Shown here: positions 6,651-10,047 of the stretch, piece after piece | Layout of the letters: each line of letters begins with the position of its first letter | Numbering within the stretch: position 1 is the first letter of the stretch | NCBI GenBank assembly: GCA_937911745.1 | Contig: CALDPX010000055.1 | Location: 1-10,047, forward strand | Reading direction: 5' to 3' | Length of the DNA stretch: 10,047 nt | DNA from: an uncultured Alistipes sp. | GTDB taxonomy: Bacteria; Bacteroidota; Bacteroidia; Bacteroidales; Rikenellaceae | Position numbers and translations under genes: made by a program | Notes under the pieces: generated by a model | Told to the model about the DNA's origin: nothing | Database searches by the model: none | What the model saw: only the letters and a program-made list of their open reading frames with translations

Positions 6651-8684
6651 CTATTGCAATTTATATTTTTGGTAGGCGGCAGCGAGTTTTTCGTCATAGC
6701 GATTAGCCTTATATCCGCTACCGTTGTATCTGAGTGCAAAGGTACACCAATCTTTTGTTTTAAGATACACCGCAATACCCGTTTTTTCGAGAAATTTCAT
6801 CGCCAGCCTCAACTGCTCTCCCTCGCTGCGCTCCATAGCCTTGCGGAACTCCTCCGCCGAGCCGCAACCGCAGGTCTTCCAATGAAAGCCCATAATCTGA
6901 AACAGTCCCCAACTTGCCGACTCCACAGCAGCACTCTCGCATATGGCTGCCGCACGCCCAAAACGCTCCCACTCGCCCTTGCCACCTTTGTAATGGGCGT
7001 GTGTCCAGCGAGGATAGAGGATGTCGGGGTTGGAGGGTGCGAGTGTCGAGGGGTCTATGCCTCGCCTTTGGAGTCGCTTCCAGAAGATGTGTCCCTCGAA
7101 GAGTATTCGGGGTCTGCCGTCCGCAAGGAAACCGCCCTTGGAGGAGCACTCCACCTCCACCACAGCCCTCAGCGCAGTCTCTTCCACGCCCAACTCTTCG
7201 GCAGCCTTGCGGAAATCCTCGTCCGTAAGGCGTTGGGGTGGCTTGGGAGGCTCCTTGGGGCGGACATAGTTGCGTACCGAAAACCCCGTACTGAGTATTC
7301 GCTTGCGGAGCGTGCGCCCAACATCACACTCGACAATGCCCGTTAGTACATCTGCCGCATCGTGCCAGCGGTTGGTGCGGAAGCGGCGGTTGTAGCCCAT
7401 AAGGTGTGCAGCCCAATCGCCCCACCGCTCCTTCCAATCTATGGGCATACGGATGGTGCGTAGGACCGTTGAGGCGTTCGAGAGAATGCGGGCCTCCTTG
7501 TTGGCACTCTGGTGAAACCACGCCACCGAGCAACCCGGGGCAAGTCGTCCCACATTGCGGGCAAAGCCCCTGCCACCATTGTTGCTCTCGATGAGTGCCT
7601 CGCGAGTGCCCCGCTCGGTGAGCATCCTTGCAACAAGTGGCTCGGTAATCTCCATCTTCTCACGCGAGTAGACCACATCCTCGATGTAGATATCCCCGTC
7701 CAATCCCACCGAGTAGCTGACCGAGCAGAGGTAGTCGTCGCCCGTATCGGCAGTGTCGGTGTAGTTTGCCTTGCGTGTAATCTCGGTGGATTTTGGCAGA
7801 ACGGTGTATGTCTTAAAGTTGTCGCCATAGAGCAGACCCGCGGCATCCGAGGGACGACCTTGATACATAGCCTCGAATTGCAGAGTGTCGAGTCGCTGTT
7901 TCTCCCTCAGTAACTCTGCCGAGTGACGCTCCTCCCACAACGCCTCGCCCACCTTGCGAGGGTCGAGTTCGGTGGCAGGGGTGGTTTTGAGGGCTTCGAG
8001 GTTCAGGTGGAGCCACTCGTTGGACTTTATGGTGTCGAGTTGGCTCCACTCTTTGAGTTCCACCACCCTCTCTTTCTGCATTATGCGACCTATCAGGTCC
8101 TCCTTGTGCCAGCGTGTGAAGACGATTAGTTCCTGCGAGTTGTTGTGCTCCCTGGTACGGACCACCGAGGTGTACCAATCCCAGCAGTTGTCCCTCACGG
8201 TAGGAGAGTTTGCCTCCATAGCGTCTTTGTAGAGGTCGTCAATAATAAATACATCGACAGGGTTGCCCGTCAGTGAGCCCTCTCTGCCCACTGCCACCAA
8301 GTCGCCCGAATGTCCCACAATCTCTGTCAGTTCGCCGGTGCGCTGGTAGGAGCCCGTTCTGCCTGCCGCCTTGATGGTAGTGTCGGGAAAGAGGTCGGTG
8401 TAGGCGGGTGAGTCGATGAGTCGTTGCACCCTCTTGTTGAACTTCTGCGCCAAGGAGGCACTATAAGAGGCTATGGCAACGTGCAGGTCGGGGTTGTTGC
8501 CCAGCAGCCACGCAGGCAGAGCCACCGAGGAGCCGAGTGATTTGCCGTGCTGTGGGGGAAGTGTAATCATTAGTCGGCGCACCTTGCCCTCGGCAAAGGC
8601 TTGAAGAAGTGCGTAGTAGCGGGTGTGGAACGGTGTCGCCCGAAACGAGGGAAACATCCGAGATGTGAAATCGAGAAAGGTCAT
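6651..8684 (-). CDS. Phage terminase large subunit fused to N-acetylmuramidase endolysin domain
   Basis: A 677-residue two-part protein. Residues 1 to about 460 are a full terminase large subunit, the phage DNA-packaging motor. It has Walker A PPQHGKS (43-49), Walker B VFIIDD (145-150) and the TRWHKEDLIGR motif (190-200). The RNase H-like nuclease follows, with candidate metal ligands D310 (YTDTADTGDD), E366 (ALIESNNGGRGFA) and D442/D445 (RWHDAADVLTG). After a proline-rich linker (KEPPKPPQ, 477-484; about 7260-7233), residues 485-677 are an N-acetylmuramidase (DUF3380-type) endolysin. It includes VVEVECSSKGGFLADGRPRI (508-527) with likely catalytic E510 or E512, ESASWGLFQIMGF (588-600) and a C-terminal FALRYNGSGYKANRYD. 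The frame is continuous, and I see no ATG, GTG or TTG between residues 447 and 485 that could start the second domain separately. Domain calls are firm; the fusion is unusual and its role unknown. Confidence 0.93.
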   Translation of the reverse strand: MTFLDFTSRMFPSFRATPFHTRYYALLQAFAEGKVRRLMITLPPQHGKSLGSSVALPAWLLGNNPDLHVAIASYSASLAQKFNKRVQRLIDSPAYTDLFPDTTIKAAGRTGSYQRTGELTEIVGHSGDLVAVGREGSLTGNPVDVFIIDDLYKDAMEANSPTVRDNCWDWYTSVVRTREHNNSQELIVFTRWHKEDLIGRIMQKERVVELKEWSQLDTIKSNEWLHLNLEALKTTPATELDPRKVGEALWEERHSAELLREKQRLDTLQFEAMYQGRPSDAAGLLYGDNFKTYTVLPKSTEITRKANYTDTADTGDDYLCSVSYSVGLDGDIYIEDVVYSREKMEITEPLVARMLTERGTREALIESNNGGRGFARNVGRLAPGCSVAWFHQSANKEARILSNASTVLRTIRMPIDWKERWGDWAAHLMGYNRRFRTNRWHDAADVLTGIVECDVGRTLRKRILSTGFSVRNYVRPKEPPKPPQRLTDEDFRKAAEELGVEETALRAVVEVECSSKGGFLADGRPRILFEGHIFWKRLQRRGIDPSTLAPSNPDILYPRWTHAHYKGGKGEWERFGRAAAICESAAVESASWGLFQIMGFHWKTCGCGSAEEFRKAMERSEGEQLRLAMKFLEKTGIAVYLKTKDWCTFALRYNGSGYKANRYDEKLAAAYQKYKLQ

Positions 8685-8687
8685 ACG

Positions 8688-8742
8688 AATTCAAAATTCA
8701 AAATTCAAAATTGAAATGGGAATAATGGGAGAAATGGGAAAC
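8688..8742. repeat. Two adjacent short tandem repeats upstream of the terminase-muramidase gene
   Basis: Four 7-base units lie at 8688-8715: AATTCAA three times, then AATTGAA. Directly next come three 9-base units at 8716-8742: ATGGGAATA, ATGGGAGAA and ATGGGAAAC. Together they fill almost the whole 60-base gap between the Cys-rich gene's stop (8745) and the terminase start (8684). Seen from the minus strand, the leader just before the ATG is therefore made of TTGAATT repeats, where ribosome binding would occur. Copy-number change by slippage could alter expression. They may also be ordinary A/T-rich intergenic repeats. Confidence 0.8.
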
Positions 8743-8744
8743 TT

Positions 8745-9128
8745 TCAACTCTCGCAACTCTTTTTGCAGACTCTCCTGAGGTCACAAAATTCGAAGTCGT
8801 TGGGGCACTCCTTGCAGAGTTCGCCCTCGCCATCGAAGTTGGAGTAGGTCGCCATTTGCCACCAAATGGGTACAATGTCGCAAACAGGACATTCGGGCTG
8901 CTCCCTATCGCGGTAGATTATCACCGAGATGGTCAGCACCGAGCAGAAGCCATTGTGGTCGGTATGAATTTTGCCGCTAAAATAGTTCGACTCGCCTATC
9001 GCAACCAATAAAGATTGCTTCACAAGGGTGTAGTCTTCCTCGCCAAACTTGCACTCGTTGGACAGAGAGGTTGCATACTGCTCCGAGAAACCGAACAGTC
9101 GCTGTGGGGTTTTGTCTTTTTCGTGCAT
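8745..9128 (-). CDS. Unrecognised Cys-rich small protein of the phage-derived module
   Basis: A 127-residue protein I cannot assign to a named family. Nine cysteines are present (26, 62, 80, 83, 105, 108, 115, 121, 125). CPVC (80-83) and CKEC (105-108) form two CxxC pairs, which suggests a zinc-binding C-terminal half. The N-terminal half (about 28-73) alternates a predicted helix (EEDYTLVKQSLLVAI) and strand-like segments (FCSVLTISVIIYR). DIVPIWWQM (84-92) is a notable hydrophobic core segment. No signal peptide, transmembrane segment or HTH is evident. It is first in the minus-strand unit, divergent from the S24 repressor and 60 bases before the terminase-muramidase gene. It sits where a small terminase subunit might be expected, but nothing in it shows that role. 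Confidence 0.75.
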   Translation of the reverse strand: MHEKDKTPQRLFGFSEQYATSLSNECKFGEEDYTLVKQSLLVAIGESNYFSGKIHTDHNGFCSVLTISVIIYRDREQPECPVCDIVPIWWQMATYSNFDGEGELCKECPNDFEFCDLRRVCKKSCES

Positions 9129-9155
9129 TGTAATGTGATTTTTTGGGGTTTATGT

Positions 9156-9187
9156 TTTGTTCAATAAAAATAAATTTCTTAACTTTG
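9156..9187 (+). promoter_or_regulatory. Promoter of the S24 repressor
   Basis: TTTG (9156-9159) is followed after 20 bases by TAACTTTG (9180-9187), an excellent match to the Bacteroidetes -33/-7 consensus TTTG-N19-21-TAnnTTTG. Transcription would start near 9194, giving a leader of about 66 bases before the repressor ATG. It overlaps the leader of the divergent Cys-rich gene. Confidence 0.75.
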
Positions 9188-9215
9188 CACCACAAAGATA
9201 AGTTCAAAAATTGAA
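9179..9215. promoter_or_regulatory. Opposed -7 boxes and palindromes, candidate repressor operator
   Basis: TTAACTTTG (9179-9187) and CAAAGATAA (9193-9201) form a near-perfect 23-base palindrome around CACCA, with one mismatched pair. Its left half is the -7 box for the repressor. Its right half, read on the minus strand as TATCTTTG (9200-9193), is a -7 box for the divergent gene at 9128, with a predicted start near 9186. A second, perfect palindrome TTCAA-AAA-TTGAA lies at 9203-9215. No good -33 TTTG is seen for the minus promoter. The layout would let one bound protein block both promoters, as in a phage switch. The operator role is inference. Confidence 0.5.
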
Positions 9216-9259
9216 TTATAGAACGTGTTTGGGTAAATTTTTTTTAATGGATAAACTAT

Positions 9260-9946
9260 ATGGCTGAGGGTAAGGGAGAACGAGTAAAGAGCGTTCGTAA
9301 AAATTTAGAAATGACAGGCGAAGAGTTTGCGGCGGTGCTTGGAGTGGGCAAGAGTGCTCTCTCAATGATAGAGAACAACAAGAGTGCCCTCTCTGAGAGA
9401 AATAAGAATATATTAGTTCAGGAATTGAACGTAAACCCCGATTGGCTTGATACCGGCAAGGGCGAAATGTTCAATTGTCCCAAGGAAGAGTGGCAAAAGT
9501 TTACACATCGCACCGACAACACCATCCCACACCAAAGCGTACCTCTCTATAATGTGGAGGGTACGGCAGGTTTGGTGCCCCTTTTTCTCGACCCCTCAAA
9601 GGTTACCCCCGTAGACTATATCCATATTCCCAATCTGCCCAAGTGTGATGGAGCTATATATGTTGTGGGCGACAGTATGTATCCCCTATTGAAGAGTGGC
9701 GACATTGTCCTCTACAAGCAGATGAACGATTGGAGCAACATCTTTTGGGGCGATATGTATCTGCTCTCCATAGACCTCGAAGGCGAGGAGTATGTGACCG
9801 TGAAGTATATCCAAAAGTCGGAGCGCCCCGGGTGTATAAAACTCGTGAGCCAAAACCCCCATCACGCCGATAAAGATATTGAGATAGAGCGTATTCGTGC
9901 CCTTGCGTTTGTTAAGGCAAGTATCCGAATGAACTCTATACGCTAA
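9260..9946 (+). CDS. LexA/CI-like repressor: XRE helix-turn-helix plus S24 peptidase
   Basis: A 228-residue phage-type transcriptional repressor. Residues 7-62 form an XRE-family HTH: TGEEFAAVLGVGKSALSMIENNKSALS is the helix-turn-helix core and NPDWLDTGKGEMF the usual closing segment. Residues about 95-225 are an S24 (LexA/UmuD) autoprotease: EGTAG gives a candidate Ala103-Gly104 scissile bond, GDSMYPLLKSGD (137-148) holds the nucleophile S139, and YVTVKYIQK places the general base K182. With these features it is likely to self-cleave on RecA activation and release its operator. A six-codon reading frame (9247-9267) begins upstream and overlaps its start. It is divergent from the Cys-rich and terminase-muramidase genes, which it probably controls. 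Its stop codon lies in the loop of a perfect hairpin. Confidence 0.93.
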   Translation: MAEGKGERVKSVRKNLEMTGEEFAAVLGVGKSALSMIENNKSALSERNKNILVQELNVNPDWLDTGKGEMFNCPKEEWQKFTHRTDNTIPHQSVPLYNVEGTAGLVPLFLDPSKVTPVDYIHIPNLPKCDGAIYVVGDSMYPLLKSGDIVLYKQMNDWSNIFWGDMYLLSIDLEGEEYVTVKYIQKSERPGCIKLVSQNPHHADKDIEIERIRALAFVKASIRMNSIR

Positions 9947-9967
9947 GAGCGTATAGAGTTCATTCGG
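9925..9967. repeat. Perfect 19-bp inverted repeat around the repressor stop codon
   Basis: CCGAATGAACTCTATACGC (9925-9943) pairs without mismatch with 9949-9967 around the loop TAAGA, whose TAA (9944-9946) is the repressor stop. The left arm therefore encodes the last residues of the protein. No T run follows (GCGAGTGTGCC), so it is not a standard rho-independent terminator. It may still end transcription, protect the 3' end of the mRNA, or mark an element boundary or recombination site. Confidence 0.85.
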
Positions 9968-10008
9968 GCGAGTGTGCCTTGTGGGTGGCTGGTTTCTGTG
10001 GGCGATTT

Positions 10009-10047
10009 CTGCGTTACGCTTGCGCTCGAAATGCTCATTTACTATTG
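10009..10047. repeat. Partial copy of the dispersed repeat seen after the ferredoxin gene
   Basis: CTGCGTTACGCT (10009-10020) and CTCATTTAC (10034-10042) repeat, in the same order, the two blocks at 4588-4599 and 4613-4621, with different sequence between them. The window ends before the rest can be seen. The stretch 9968-10008 between the hairpin and this repeat shows nothing I recognise. Confidence 0.5.

Noticed and set aside
6294..7346. Plus-strand 350-codon open frame across the U32 and terminase-muramidase genes
   Set aside because: It overlaps two well-supported minus-strand genes on the opposite strand and its translation resembles no family I know.
8461..8694. Alternative minus-strand 77-codon frame overlapping the terminase start
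   Set aside because: It overlaps the terminase N-terminus in another frame, lacks any motif, and the terminase frame has clear family similarity from its first residues.
9247..9267. Six-codon leader frame (MDKLYG) overlapping the repressor start
   Set aside because: Too short and without a ribosome-binding context to claim as a regulatory peptide. It could arise by chance in A/T-rich leader sequence.

Overview
The window looks like a Bacteroidales chromosome segment, possibly Rikenellaceae/Alistipes-like. The evidence is TAnnTTTG-type -7 promoter boxes before the serS, ferredoxin and repressor genes, A/T-rich leaders without strong Shine-Dalgarno sequences, and the protein families present. 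The family-level guess is inference.

Left part (1-2980): a compact minus-strand operon, read right to left. It holds a lipoprotein-type glutaminyl-peptide cyclotransferase (2899-2090), an M20 amidohydrolase (2076-862) and a SpoU/TrmH-type RNA methyltransferase (860-114). The gene gaps are 13 and 1 bases, and the operon ends in a strong bidirectional terminator that overlaps the last stop codon. Its promoter is divergent from, and tightly packed against, that of serS (2982-4259, plus strand).

Middle (4260-6623): serS is followed by a 55-residue 2[4Fe-4S] ferredoxin (4397-4564). A 240-base convergent intergenic region then carries two terminator-like hairpins. Their stems differ but their 22-base loops are identical. 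The first sits inside a larger imperfect inverted repeat. A minus-strand U32-family protein of the TrhP/RlhA type (6623-4806) ends against this region.

Right part (6624-10047): a small phage-derived module occupies the space between the U32 gene and the window edge. It has a LexA/CI-like S24 repressor on the plus strand (9260-9946). Divergent from it are an unrecognised Cys-rich 127-residue protein (9128-8745) and a 677-residue protein (8684-6651). The latter is a complete-looking phage terminase large subunit (ATPase plus RNase H-like nuclease) fused in frame to a complete-looking N-acetylmuramidase endolysin domain. No portal, capsid, tail, integrase or holin gene is visible between the module and the U32 gene, though the window stops about 100 bases beyond the repressor. 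Two -7 boxes on opposite strands form a 23-base near-palindrome that could act as a switch. A perfect 19-bp hairpin holds the repressor stop codon in its loop.

The most interesting item is the terminase-endolysin fusion under apparent control of a self-cleaving repressor. It could be a decayed prophage or satellite, or a retained SOS-responsive DNA-cutting and cell-lysing module. The sequence alone cannot decide between these.
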